Below are positions 15,581-24,230 of a stretch of 42,168 bases of DNA, one piece after another. The stretch spans positions 1-42,168 of the forward strand of contig NZ_QTNQ01000031.1 of assembly GCF_018424695.1 (NCBI RefSeq). The letters are read 5' to 3'. The first letter of the stretch is position 1, and every line of letters begins with the position of its first letter. Origin of the DNA: Vannielia litorea (lineage in GTDB: Bacteria; Pseudomonadota; Alphaproteobacteria; Rhodobacterales; Rhodobacteraceae). The notes beneath the pieces were generated by a model that ran no database searches, had not been told where the DNA came from, and saw nothing but the letters and a program-made list of their open reading frames with translations. The position numbers were made by a program, and so were the translations under genes.

Positions 15581-17476
15581 GTGACCAACCCCGAAGAGAC
15601 CCCCGCCCCCCACGCCATTTACGGTGTCAACCGCTGGGGCCGCGGCCTTGTCGAGGTGCTGGACAGCGGCGAAATTGGCCTGGTGAATCCATTTTCGCCC
15701 GATGCAAAGCCTGTCAGCCTGCCCGGCGTGGTCAGCACCCTGTCGGAGCGCGGCATTCAGACGCCTGTGCTCCTCCGCGTGACTCAGTTCCTGCAATATG
15801 GCCTGCACCGCGTGACCGGCAGCTTCGCCGAGGCCATCCGGAAGGCCGGCTACGGCGGCAGCTACCGCGGCGTGTTTCCCATAAAGGTGAACCAGCAGGA
15901 GCAAGTGGTGCGGCGGCTGGTCGAATATGGCGCACCCATGGGCTACGGGCTGGAGGCAGGCTCAAAGCCCGAGTTGGTCATCGCTTTGGGCCAGCCACTG
16001 GCCCCCGAGGCGCTCATTGTCTGCAACGGCACCAAGGACGAAGAGTTTGTGCGCCTCGCCACGCTTTCGCGGAAAGCCGGGTTCAATACCTATATCGTGC
16101 TGGAATCCCTCAACGAAGTCGACATCGCCATTCGCGTTGCGAAGGAGCTGGGGGTTGATCCGCTTCTCGGGGTGCGAATCAAGCTCACCAACCAGATCGG
16201 CGGCGCCTGGGCGGCCTCCTCGGGGGATCGGTCGGCCTTCGGCCTCAATTCCGAACAGCTGGTAACGGCAGTTGAAAAGCTGAAGGCGGCTGGCCTCCTG
16301 CATTGCCTCACGCTCCAGCACAGCCACCTCGGAAGCCAGATCCCCGATGTGAACGACGTGCGCCGCGCCGCCTCGGAGGCCTGCCGCTACTTCACCGAAC
16401 TGCTGGCCGAAGGCGTGCCCCTCACCCACCTTGATCTCGGCGGGGGCCTTGGCATCGACTACACCGGCGAGGCGCGCGCCACCGAATCCTCGGTGAATTA
16501 CTCGGTGCCGGAATACTGCTCCAACATTGTGGAAACGGTGAAATACGCGATGGACGAGGCTGGCGCGGCACACCCCACGCTGGTCACAGAAAGCGGGCGC
16601 GGCGTGGTGGCCCTGTCTGCCGCGCTTGTCTTCGACGTGCTGGAAACAACCCGCTACGACGTGGAGAGCGCGCCGGAGCCCGAGCCGGGCGACCATCACC
16701 TTGTCTCGGACCTCGCCGCCATCACCGCCTATCTCGAGCCGAAACGCCTGCAAGAGTGCATCAACGACGCCAGCTATTATCGCAACGAGCTGCGCGCGAT
16801 GTTCCGTCGCGGCGCGATTGGCCTGCGAGAGGTAGCCCGGGGCGAACGCATCTATTTGTGGCTCATGTCCCGCATCCATGACATCGCCGAATCCCCCGGC
16901 GGCTCGGCCGAGATCCTCGACCAACTCGACAGCACTGCCGACATCCTCCACTGCAATTTCTCGCTCTTTCAGTCCCTCCCCGATGTCTGGGCGATCGACC
17001 AGCTGCACCCGCTGGTGCCGCTGCAACGGTTGAACGAGGTGCCAGACCGCCGCGCAATTCTGGCCGATATCACCTGTGACAGCGACGGCAAGATCGACAG
17101 GTTCATCCTCGCGGATGGCACGGCCTCAACCCTTCCGGTTCACGCCGTGGAGGAGGGGGAACGCTATCACTTCGCCACCTTTTTCGTCGGCGCTTACCAG
17201 GAAACGCTCGGTGATCTGCACAATCTCTTCGGCGATACCAACGTGGCCACCATCACGCTGCGCGATGATGGCGGCTTTGATCTGGTGGAAGAGCTGGAAG
17301 GAGATACCATCAGCGAGGTGCTGAGCTACGTCGAATACAACACGCGCAACATTACGGACGGTTTCCGCAAGCGGGTGGATGCGGCCATATCCGATGGCGG
17401 GATCGATGCACGGGAAGGCCGCGAATTGATCGAGGCCTTCCGCAATTCGATGAACGGCTACACCTACTTCGAGTAA
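15581..17476 (+). CDS. speA: Biosynthetic arginine decarboxylase
   Basis: A 631-aa PLP enzyme converting arginine to agmatine, the first step of the agmatine route to putrescine. K102 in VFPIKVNQQ is the PLP lysine, followed by GLEAGSKPEL. Downstream are GGGLGIDY (the phosphate-binding glycine loop), DITCDSDG, and VGAYQETLGDLHNLFG near the end, all characteristic of SpeA rather than of ornithine or diaminopimelate decarboxylases. Length fits the family (about 630-660 aa). The start is GTG 15581, with GGAGGAG 6 bases before it. The gene lies 67 bases after the REC-kinase, and its stop is one base from the stop of a convergent polyamine-type ABC permease gene. Confidence 0.95.
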   Translation: MTNPEETPAPHAIYGVNRWGRGLVEVLDSGEIGLVNPFSPDAKPVSLPGVVSTLSERGIQTPVLLRVTQFLQYGLHRVTGSFAEAIRKAGYGGSYRGVFPIKVNQQEQVVRRLVEYGAPMGYGLEAGSKPELVIALGQPLAPEALIVCNGTKDEEFVRLATLSRKAGFNTYIVLESLNEVDIAIRVAKELGVDPLLGVRIKLTNQIGGAWAASSGDRSAFGLNSEQLVTAVEKLKAAGLLHCLTLQHSHLGSQIPDVNDVRRAASEACRYFTELLAEGVPLTHLDLGGGLGIDYTGEARATESSVNYSVPEYCSNIVETVKYAMDEAGAAHPTLVTESGRGVVALSAALVFDVLETTRYDVESAPEPEPGDHHLVSDLAAITAYLEPKRLQECINDASYYRNELRAMFRRGAIGLREVARGERIYLWLMSRIHDIAESPGGSAEILDQLDSTADILHCNFSLFQSLPDVWAIDQLHPLVPLQRLNEVPDRRAILADITCDSDGKIDRFILADGTASTLPVHAVEEGERYHFATFFVGAYQETLGDLHNLFGDTNVATITLRDDGGFDLVEELEGDTISEVLSYVEYNTRNITDGFRKRVDAAISDGGIDAREGRELIEAFRNSMNGYTYFE

Positions 17477-17477
17477 C

Positions 17478-18329
17478 TCATGCCTGCTTCTTTGGCCGCT
17501 GCGCGAAGACCGAGAGCAGGGCCAGCAAGCCGGAGCCCAGCATCAGCACTACGGAGGTGGCGTTTAGCACCGGGGTGGAGCCTGCCTTCACCATCCGGTC
17601 GTACATGGTGATCGTAAGCGGGGAGTCTGAGCCGACGAGAAAGAGCGTGGTGTTGAAGTTCTCGAAGCTGACGAGGAAGGCCACGACAAAGGCCGAGAAC
17701 ATCGCCGGGAAGAGGAAGGGCAACGTGACCGTCAGCAGGGTGCGCGGGCGCGAGGCGCCGAGGTTCAGCGCCGCTTCCTCCAGCGAGATATCGAACTTCT
17801 CCAGCCGCGCGATGATGACCAGCGAGGTGATGGTGACGAGGAATGAGAATTGCCCCATCACCACCAGCGGGATGCCGGGACGGAGCGAGGTGAGGAACAC
17901 CCCGAACCATTGGTCGGCAAGGCCCGCGATGGTGGAGGCCAGCACGAGGATCGAGATGCCGAGGATCACCCCCGGAATCACCAGCGGCACCACCATCAGC
18001 ACGTAAAGTGCGCTCTTGAAGCGGAAGTCCTTGCGCACGAATAGGAAGGCATTGCAGGTGCCCACCGCCACCGATAGCGCGGCGACGATGACGCCGATGT
18101 AGAGCGAGTTGCCAAGCCCCTGCAGCAGCCGGTCGTCGTGGAAGAGGCCAAGCTTGGGCTCGTTGGGCGAGAAGAACCAATCCCATGTGAAGCCGTTCCA
18201 GGGCAGCGAGGGGAACATGCTGTCATTGAAGGCGAAGACACCCGCCGCGACGAGCGGCGCGACGAGGTAGAGGAAGAAGACCACCACATAGGCGCGGTAG
18301 AGCGTCATCAGGCTGCGGGACCCCTGCAT
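17478..18329 (-). CDS. Polyamine-type ABC transporter permease (PotC/PotI-like)
   Basis: A 283-aa inner-membrane permease with six hydrophobic segments and a cytoplasmic EAA loop LEEAALNLGASRPRTLLTV. Size and sequence style match PotC/PotI of spermidine/putrescine importers. It is the last gene of the operon binding protein - ATPase - permease - permease. The start at 18329 lies 4 bases after the PotB-like gene ends. Its stop codon faces the speA stop with a single base between, leaving no room for separate terminators. Substrate is inferred from family only; related importers also take up other small cationic compounds. Confidence 0.88.
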   Translation of the reverse strand: MQGSRSLMTLYRAYVVVFFLYLVAPLVAAGVFAFNDSMFPSLPWNGFTWDWFFSPNEPKLGLFHDDRLLQGLGNSLYIGVIVAALSVAVGTCNAFLFVRKDFRFKSALYVLMVVPLVIPGVILGISILVLASTIAGLADQWFGVFLTSLRPGIPLVVMGQFSFLVTITSLVIIARLEKFDISLEEAALNLGASRPRTLLTVTLPFLFPAMFSAFVVAFLVSFENFNTTLFLVGSDSPLTITMYDRMVKAGSTPVLNATSVVLMLGSGLLALLSVFAQRPKKQA

Positions 18330-18333
18330 CCGC

Positions 18334-19200
18334 CTACTCCTTCGCCACGGTGGTCGCCAGGCTCTGCCCGGTCAGCCGCAGCCCGGCCCAGACCACGAAT
18401 GAGGTGAAGACGAGAAGCGAGACGCCAAAGGCCGAGCCGCTCTCCCAGTTATACCGGGTGATGAACTGGTTGTAGATCTGTTCGGTAAACCAGCTCGAGT
18501 TCTTGCCACCCAGCAGGATCGGCGTGAGGTAGCTGCCCGCCGTCAGCATGAAGGTGATGATGCAGCCCGCCACGATGCCCGGCATGGCATAGGGCACGAT
18601 GATCCGGCGGAAGACGGTGACGCGGGAGCCGCCGAGGTTGTACCCAGCCTCCAGCAGCGCGTCATCCATGCCCTGAAGGGTCGAAACCAGCGGCACGATC
18701 ATGAAGAGGATGACCGTGTAGACGAGTCCGATGATGACCGTCATATCGTTGTAGAGCATCTCGATGGGCTGGCTGATGATGCCCCATTTCACCAGTGTCA
18801 TCGAAATCACCCCGGTCTCGCGCAGCAGCACGATCCAGCCGTAGGCGCGCACAAGGTCGGAAACCCAGAGCGGGATGAGGCACATCAGGAATAGTGCGGC
18901 GCGGGAGCGTTCGCGGGCGATCTTGGCGATATACCAAGCGATGGGAAAGCCGATGATCAGCGCCAGCGCGGTGACGAGAATGCTCATCCATGCGGTGCGC
19001 AGCAGCGTGTTGCGATAGACCGGCTCGGTGATGAAATCGACGTAGTTCTTGAACCCGTATTCATACTGGTTGATCCCCACCTTCTCTCGGATCGACACAT
19101 AGCCGATGCCAAGCTGGGGCAGGATGATCAGCAGGGCGATCCACAGCGCGAATGGCGTGAAGAGCAGGATCAGCGAAAGACGGCCCGCGTCGCGGCTCAT
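18334..19200 (-). CDS. Polyamine-type ABC transporter permease (PotB/PotH-like)
   Basis: A 288-aa permease with a first membrane segment at about residues 8-30, five further segments, and an EAA loop LLEAGYNLGGSRVTVFRRI. The stretch LIPLWVSDLVRAYGW is typical of PotB/PotH. The start at ATG 19200 is chosen because it overlaps the stop of the ATPase gene as ATGA; the open frame extends further upstream to 19401 but only as antisense-like, non-membrane sequence. It should pair with the PotC-like protein to form the transport channel. Confidence 0.88.
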   Translation of the reverse strand: MSRDAGRLSLILLFTPFALWIALLIILPQLGIGYVSIREKVGINQYEYGFKNYVDFITEPVYRNTLLRTAWMSILVTALALIIGFPIAWYIAKIARERSRAALFLMCLIPLWVSDLVRAYGWIVLLRETGVISMTLVKWGIISQPIEMLYNDMTVIIGLVYTVILFMIVPLVSTLQGMDDALLEAGYNLGGSRVTVFRRIIVPYAMPGIVAGCIITFMLTAGSYLTPILLGGKNSSWFTEQIYNQFITRYNWESGSAFGVSLLVFTSFVVWAGLRLTGQSLATTVAKE

Positions 19201-20279
19201 ACAATGGCCCCTCCGTCTGGCCGCCGGGCAAAGATGCGCGCGCGGTCGGCGCTCCAGCACACGTTCACCGTGCTGCCCTCGCTGACCCCGCTGCGCTGTT
19301 CGGGGTCGGCCACCTCGATGAGGTGGCGCCCGGTGCGCACGAGGATGCGGCTGGAGGCCCCGTTGAAGAGCAGGCTGTCGACGGTGCCACCAAGGCGGCA
19401 CCCCGGTTCACCGTCCCCCAGCCGCAGCGCTTCGGGCCGCAGGAACACCTCTACAGTGTCACCCGTGGTGCTACTATCAGAGACGGAGCCAACCACTTCC
19501 TGCCCGCCTTCCAGCACCACCCGGCCCTGGCTGCCGCGCACCTCGCCCAGCTTGCCCTCGAGCACCGTCGCGTCGCCGACAAAGCCGGCGACAAAGCCGC
19601 TCGCGGGCGCATCGTAAAGGTCTTTCGGTGCACCGATCTGCTCGAAGCGCCCGGCGTTCATCACCGCCACGTTGTCAGACATCACCAGCGCCTCCGACTG
19701 GTCATGCGTGATGTAGAGGAACGTGGTCTCAAACTGGTGCTGAAGCTGCTTCAGCTCGATCTTCATGTGCTCTCGCAGCTTGAGGTCGAGCGCGCCCAGC
19801 GGTTCGTCGAGCAGCAGCACGTCAGGCTCCAGCACCATGCAGCGCGCGATGGCGATCCGCTGCTTCTGGCCGCCAGAAAGCTGGTCGATCTTCTTGTCTT
19901 CGTTACCCGGCAGGCCCACACGCTCCAGCACGCGGGCCACCTTGGGGCCGATCTCGTGCTTGGGTTCCTTGCGGCAGCGCAGGCCGTAGGCGATGTTTTC
20001 GCCCACCGTCATCATCGGAAAGAGCGCGAGATGCTGGAATACCATCTTCACGTTGCGCTTGTTCGGCGGCAACGCCAGCACGCTTTCGCCCTTGATCCGG
20101 ATATCCCCCGCTGAGGGGTTCTCGAACCCGGCAATCATCCGCATCAGCGTGGTCTTGCCGCAGCCCGATGGCCCAAGGATCGAGAAGAACGAGCCCGAAG
20201 GAATGTCGAGCGACACGTCGGAAACGGCGGTGAAAGTGCCGAACCTCTTGGTGAGATCAGTGCAGCTCAGGTCATGCAT
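19197..20279 (-). CDS. Polyamine-type ABC transporter ATP-binding protein (PotA/PotG-like)
   Basis: A 360-aa ATPase: Walker A GPSGCGKTT (36-44), Q-loop FQHLALFP, signature LSGGQKQR (134-141), Walker B LLLDEP (155-160) and H-loop THD. From about residue 235 there is a C-terminal TOBE-type regulatory domain (about 280-350), as in PotA and other importer ATPases of the MalK/PotA group. AGGA lies 9 bases before the ATG. The order binding protein, ATPase, PotB-like, PotC-like is common in alphaproteobacterial polyamine importers. It is separated from the binding-protein gene by 244 bases that hold a GC-rich hairpin. Confidence 0.9.
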   Translation of the reverse strand: MHDLSCTDLTKRFGTFTAVSDVSLDIPSGSFFSILGPSGCGKTTLMRMIAGFENPSAGDIRIKGESVLALPPNKRNVKMVFQHLALFPMMTVGENIAYGLRCRKEPKHEIGPKVARVLERVGLPGNEDKKIDQLSGGQKQRIAIARCMVLEPDVLLLDEPLGALDLKLREHMKIELKQLQHQFETTFLYITHDQSEALVMSDNVAVMNAGRFEQIGAPKDLYDAPASGFVAGFVGDATVLEGKLGEVRGSQGRVVLEGGQEVVGSVSDSSTTGDTVEVFLRPEALRLGDGEPGCRLGGTVDSLLFNGASSRILVRTGRHLIEVADPEQRSGVSEGSTVNVCWSADRARIFARRPDGGAIV

Positions 20280-20406
20280 GGGCGGGTCTTCCTGTGGTCC
20301 GGAGCCGGGCTGCGCCGACCCGCGGGGTGGCGCTGCAACGGCAATTCGGGTGCGCTTTATGGTTATCGTGTCATCTTCCCGAGGAGGAAAGCGCCAACGT
20401 CACCCA

Positions 20407-20435
20407 AGCGCCGCCCCGGGGGGCGGGTCGGCGCT
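20407..20435. promoter_or_regulatory. GC-rich hairpin between PotD-like and PotA-like genes
   Basis: The 244-base gap after the binding-protein gene contains AGCGCC (20407-20412) pairing with GGCGCT (20430-20435). An inner GC-rich stem lies between them (around 20411-20426, CCGCC/GGCGG). No T-run follows on the minus strand, so partial termination or mRNA processing that favours binding-protein expression is more likely than full termination. I see no gene in the rest of the gap. Confidence 0.45.
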
Positions 20436-20523
20436 GCGCGGCGGCTTCGCCTTGAGTCCGCGCGATGCAACGCTCAACCCGGTCGATAAAGGGCCAGAGC
20501 GCACGCACCCCGGCCCTCTGTCC

Positions 20524-21591
20524 TCAGTTGGCGGCCTTGATGCGCTCCAGCGCCAGGCCTTCCATGTCTTCGATCCCCGGCGGGATGTTGGCGAAGAACT
20601 TGAGGTTGTCGATGTCGGATTGGTCGAACGCCGCAGACACAGCCGCCTTCTTGTCTTCCGGCAGCAGGTCGATGCCATCGGGCACAGCCGCGATGGCGCC
20701 TGTGGAGGCCGACATCATCTGGGTGATCTCGGGCCGCAGCACGAAGTTGATCCACTTGTAAGCCGCGTCATCGGCCTCACCGCCACGCGGGATGGTGAAG
20801 GTGTCGATCCACGCCAGCGCCCCGGTTTCCGGCGGTACGAAAACGATGTCGGGGTTCTCGCCGTAGAGCTTGAAGGCGGTGGAGTCCCACGTCTCCGACA
20901 GCACAACCTCGCCCGAAAGCATCAGCGCACTCAGGTCATCGCCACCGCTCCAGTAAGTCTTGATGACGCTCTTGCAGGCGATCAGCTTCTCGGTGACCTG
21001 GTCGAGCATGTCTTGGTATCCTTCCGGGTCGCTATAAAGCGCGAAAGGATCCATCCCCATGCCGAAAGCGGTGCCCAGAAGGATCGTGCGGCGCAGGCGC
21101 ATCGAAGTGCGGCCGGCGTATTTCTCGTCACACAGGTCGGCCCAGCCGGTGGCATCGGGCGCTTCCTTCATGTTGGCCATGATGCCCGACGTGCCCCACT
21201 GGTGCGGCACCGAGTAAACCTCGCCCTCGATCGTGGTGTTTGCCTTCACGCCGTCCAGCAGGTTCGGCGTCATCTTGTCGGTGTCGATCTTGGAGAGGTC
21301 GAGCGGCTTGTAGATGTTGTATTCCACCTGCGCGGCATAAACCCGGTCATGGCTCGGCTGGGCAAGGTCAAACCCAGTGCCACCGGTGGCGCGCAACTTG
21401 GCCACCATCTCTTCGTTGTTCGAGAGCGTCACCTCGACGTCGATATCCGGGTATTCTTCTTCAAAGGCGGCAATCACGTCTTCCGGGGCATAGCCACCCC
21501 AGGTGAGCAGGCGCAGCGTTTCGGCGCTGGCGGTGCCCCCGGCCAGAACCATGGCGGTTCCGGCAAGCAGGGCGCGGATGGTGGGTTTCAT
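20524..21591 (-). CDS. Polyamine-type ABC transporter substrate-binding protein (PotD/PotF-like)
   Basis: A 355-aa periplasmic binding protein. The signal peptide runs to ASA (cleavage after A23), and the mature protein starts ETLRLLTWGGYAPEDVIAAFEEEY, the typical opening of PotD/PotF-like proteins. Later features include TGGTGFDLAQPSHDRV and VPHQWGTSG, both common in this family. AGGA lies about 6 bases before ATG 21591; upstream in-frame sequence to 21762 does not look coding. The exact ligand cannot be told: members bind spermidine, putrescine and also other amines or opine-like compounds. Its gene neighbours suggest an amine that is then oxidised or transaminated. Confidence 0.88.
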   Translation of the reverse strand: MKPTIRALLAGTAMVLAGGTASAETLRLLTWGGYAPEDVIAAFEEEYPDIDVEVTLSNNEEMVAKLRATGGTGFDLAQPSHDRVYAAQVEYNIYKPLDLSKIDTDKMTPNLLDGVKANTTIEGEVYSVPHQWGTSGIMANMKEAPDATGWADLCDEKYAGRTSMRLRRTILLGTAFGMGMDPFALYSDPEGYQDMLDQVTEKLIACKSVIKTYWSGGDDLSALMLSGEVVLSETWDSTAFKLYGENPDIVFVPPETGALAWIDTFTIPRGGEADDAAYKWINFVLRPEITQMMSASTGAIAAVPDGIDLLPEDKKAAVSAAFDQSDIDNLKFFANIPPGIEDMEGLALERIKAAN

Positions 21592-21724
21592 GTCTGATCC
21601 TCCGGTTGGGGTCGTTTGTTGAATGCTTTGGCCCGTCTCGCGCAGGCCTGACGTCGAGTGAAGCCCAGAATGGTTTGGTCCGAAAGGTCCATTTCGCGCA
21701 TCCTGGCAAACCGATACACAGCCG

Positions 21725-22978
21725 TTACAAACCGAGGCGATCCAGCAGGCGATAGCTTGCAACCGCAGCGGGCAGAAACCATGGGTCGCCCGTGTAGAGC
21801 GGGCGCGTCGGGAAGTCTGGTGCCGTCATCGCGGTATCTCCTCCCGGATCGCCCAGCACCCTGAGCCCCGCCTTCATGCCGAGGTAAGAGGCCATACCAA
21901 CGCCCGATCCGCAATAGCCCATGGCATGGCGAATGCGGCCCCGGTCTGCTGTATGGGCCAGCTTGTCGAAGGTGAAGGCGACGAAGCCCATCCAGCTATG
22001 GGTGATCTTCGCGCTCTCCAGCTCGGGAAACAGCCGCACCATCTCGGCCCGCAGCCGCTGGGCCGCCACCACTGCCCCGGCCTCACCTGCCGCCGCGCGC
22101 CCGCCAAAGAGCACGCGCTTCCTGTCAGGCGAGGCGCGGTAGTAGTAGATCACGCGGCGGCTGTCGCAATGCATCCGGTTGTGCGGGAAGAGGCGGTTTA
22201 TCACCTGCTCCGGCAGCTCTTCGGTGGCAATGATGTAGCTGCCGATCGGGATCACCCGCTGCCGATGCCAGGGCGTCGCCTTGGAAGTGTAGCCGTTGGT
22301 GGCAAGCACCACATCCGCAGCCGTGATGCTGCCATGCGCGGTGCGCAGCGTCACCTCGCCCGGCCGCTCGTCCATCGCCTCCACGCCGCATTGGGGCAGT
22401 ACCATCACCCCCGCCTCCAGCGCCTTTGCCAGCAGCCCGGCATGGTAGCGGGCCGGGTCCAGCCCGCCGTAATTCATGTGGATCAGGCCGCCATGATACA
22501 GATCGGTGCCGATTTCATCGCGCTGGCGCTCCTTCGGCACAGCAATGATGTTCTCGCCATCGGCTTCATGGCTCATCTCCACATAAGCCCGCGCCGTGGC
22601 GGCCCCGTCTAACCGCCCGCAGAGCCGAAAGTCGCAGTCGATCCCCTCCTTGCGGATAAAGTCGCCAGTGAAGGCAAGCGAGGCGGGGCCTTCGGCGCGA
22701 ATCGCGGCGGCCACCTCGCGCCCGTGCTTTGCAGTCAGCGCGCGCAGGGACGGTTTGATAGAGTGACTGAGTTGGCCGCCGTTGCGCGTCGAGCAGCCCT
22801 CTCCCACCTGACCCTTCTCCAGCACCACCACGTGGCGCCCGCCCCGCGCCATCTGTAGCGCGGCATGCATCCCGGTGTAGCCCGAACCGATCACCACGGC
22901 ATCAGCACGGGTCGGGAGCGGCCCCCTTTCGAGCTTCGCGGGCGGGGTGCTGTCCCACCAATAGGGCGTTGTCTTCAT
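21725..22978 (-). CDS. FAD-dependent amine oxidase of the DAO family (PuuB-like)
   Basis: A 417-aa flavoenzyme. The dinucleotide-binding motif GSGYTG is at 31-36, E54 ends the second strand (VVVLEKG), and CSTRNGGQL (62-70) is the motif seen in gamma-glutamylputrescine oxidase (PuuB)-like and related DAO proteins. The C-terminal GYCGSGVGMASYLG contacts FAD. The N-terminal PYWWDSTPP is also typical of PuuB-like proteins. No glutamate-putrescine ligase gene (puuA) is in the window, so the substrate is not proven. ATG 22978 is the chosen start; the longer frame to 23062 adds non-family residues. It lies 133 bases upstream of the binding-protein gene on the same strand. Confidence 0.83.
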   Translation of the reverse strand: MKTTPYWWDSTPPAKLERGPLPTRADAVVIGSGYTGMHAALQMARGGRHVVVLEKGQVGEGCSTRNGGQLSHSIKPSLRALTAKHGREVAAAIRAEGPASLAFTGDFIRKEGIDCDFRLCGRLDGAATARAYVEMSHEADGENIIAVPKERQRDEIGTDLYHGGLIHMNYGGLDPARYHAGLLAKALEAGVMVLPQCGVEAMDERPGEVTLRTAHGSITAADVVLATNGYTSKATPWHRQRVIPIGSYIIATEELPEQVINRLFPHNRMHCDSRRVIYYYRASPDRKRVLFGGRAAAGEAGAVVAAQRLRAEMVRLFPELESAKITHSWMGFVAFTFDKLAHTADRGRIRHAMGYCGSGVGMASYLGMKAGLRVLGDPGGDTAMTAPDFPTRPLYTGDPWFLPAAVASYRLLDRLGL

Positions 22979-23013
22979 CCCACGATCCTGCCCGTCGCCC
23001 GGGGTTCGCGCAA

Positions 23014-24135
23014 TCACCGTGCTGCCGCCTCGCTCACCCTGTAGCCTGCCGCCTCCAGCCACTCCGGCGCGATCTCAACGCCCCAGCCGGGCGCATCGGT
23101 GACTTCCACCTTGCCGCCCTCAACGCGGTAGGGGTCATTTCGGTAGAGGCCGTATTGCCATGGGTAATAGTCGGCCCCTTCAATCGAGAACTCGAGATAG
23201 GGGCCGGCATTGGGGATTGCCCGCAGGAGGTGCATGGTAAAAAGCGTGACCAGCCCGAGGTTGGCCGCATGGGGGGTAACAGGCAGGCCCGCCGCAGCCG
23301 CCATCTTTGCCACCTGCAAAGTGCGGCCAATTCCGCCGAGATAGAGAACGTCCGGCTGGGCCACATTGACCGCCTTCAGCTCGAACATCCGCCGCCATGT
23401 TGGCAGCCAACAGTCTTGCTCGCCGCCTGTCACGTCGATCTCCAGCGCGGCGGTGACTTCGGCTGTTTGTTCCAGCTCCCAATAGGGGCAGGGTTCCTCG
23501 TAGTGAGAGACACCGTGGTCTTGCAGCATCCGCCCGTAATGGATGGCCTCCCCGGGCGCGTAGCAGGAGTTGGCATCGGCCAGAAGCGCCACATCCTCGC
23601 CCCGCATCGCGGCGGCAATCTCGGGGATGATCGCCTCGGTGCGTCCCTCCCATTCGTCTCTGTTTCGGCCACATTCGGCCCCGATGCGGAACTTGAAGGC
23701 ATCGAATCCGTGCTCGCCGCGCAACCGCCGAAAGCGCTCGGCCTCCTGTTCCGGCGTGATGTCGCGCTTCATCGAGGAGGCGTAGGCGCGCAGCTTGCCT
23801 GGGCTGCCGCCAAGCAGCACCGCCACCGGCTTGCCCGCCGCCTTGCCGCGCAAGTCCCACAGCGCGGTTTCCACCCCACCGATGGCGCGGCACATGTAAG
23901 AGCCCGGAAACTTGTGCTCCTTCTCCCAGGCGCGCTGAAACAGGTCATCCTGGCCTGTGTCAGGGTCGAATTCGACGCCCAGCACATGCGGTGCCACCTG
24001 CCGGTGCAGCACGGCGGCGCTGATATCGCTCTGATAGGTGGAAACCTGCCCCCAGCCCTCGCGGCCCGCCTCGTCGCTGACACGCACGAAGCCCACATCG
24101 GGGGTGGCGAAGGTTTCAATTTTTGTCAGGCGCAT
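23014..24135 (-). CDS. Enolase-superfamily enzyme, mandelate racemase subgroup
   Basis: A 373-aa enzyme of the mandelate racemase/muconate lactonizing family. Metal ligands are D187 (LADANS), E213 (YEEP) and E239 (GGEQD). A His-Asp dyad, H289 (TPHAAN) and D262 (QPD), marks the mandelate racemase subgroup. At the KxK position the sequence is K148-F-R150, so the second base is Arg. Members with this dyad are often acid-sugar dehydratases, but racemases and epimerases also occur, and I cannot choose. GGGAG lies 8 bases before the ATG. The gene precedes the PuuB-like gene by 35 bases, so they are probably co-transcribed. It is divergent from a MocR regulator. Confidence 0.82.
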   Translation of the reverse strand: MRLTKIETFATPDVGFVRVSDEAGREGWGQVSTYQSDISAAVLHRQVAPHVLGVEFDPDTGQDDLFQRAWEKEHKFPGSYMCRAIGGVETALWDLRGKAAGKPVAVLLGGSPGKLRAYASSMKRDITPEQEAERFRRLRGEHGFDAFKFRIGAECGRNRDEWEGRTEAIIPEIAAAMRGEDVALLADANSCYAPGEAIHYGRMLQDHGVSHYEEPCPYWELEQTAEVTAALEIDVTGGEQDCWLPTWRRMFELKAVNVAQPDVLYLGGIGRTLQVAKMAAAAGLPVTPHAANLGLVTLFTMHLLRAIPNAGPYLEFSIEGADYYPWQYGLYRNDPYRVEGGKVEVTDAPGWGVEIAPEWLEAAGYRVSEAAAR

Positions 24136-24157
24136 GGTGCGGACTCCCGGTTACGGG

Positions 24158-24222
24158 CCGATTGAACTTGCCAAACGGTCTGCCGATAAGGTCCACTCCG
24201 CAAAGGCTGGCAGACCAATCGG
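24158..24222 (+). promoter_or_regulatory. Promoter and inverted-repeat operator of the mocR-type gene
   Basis: A -35-like TTGAAC (24162-24167) and a -10-like GATAAG (24185-24190) are spaced by 17 bases ahead of the MocR start. A perfect 8-bp inverted repeat, GGTCTGCC (24177-24184) and GGCAGACC (24209-24216), has one arm inside the promoter spacer and the other about 20 bases past the -10 element. A second repeat, CCGATTG (24158-24164) and CAATCGG (24216-24222), flanks it. The layout fits autoregulation by the MocR protein and control of the divergent catabolic genes. Confidence 0.5.
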
Positions 24223-24230
24223 AGGGTGGG

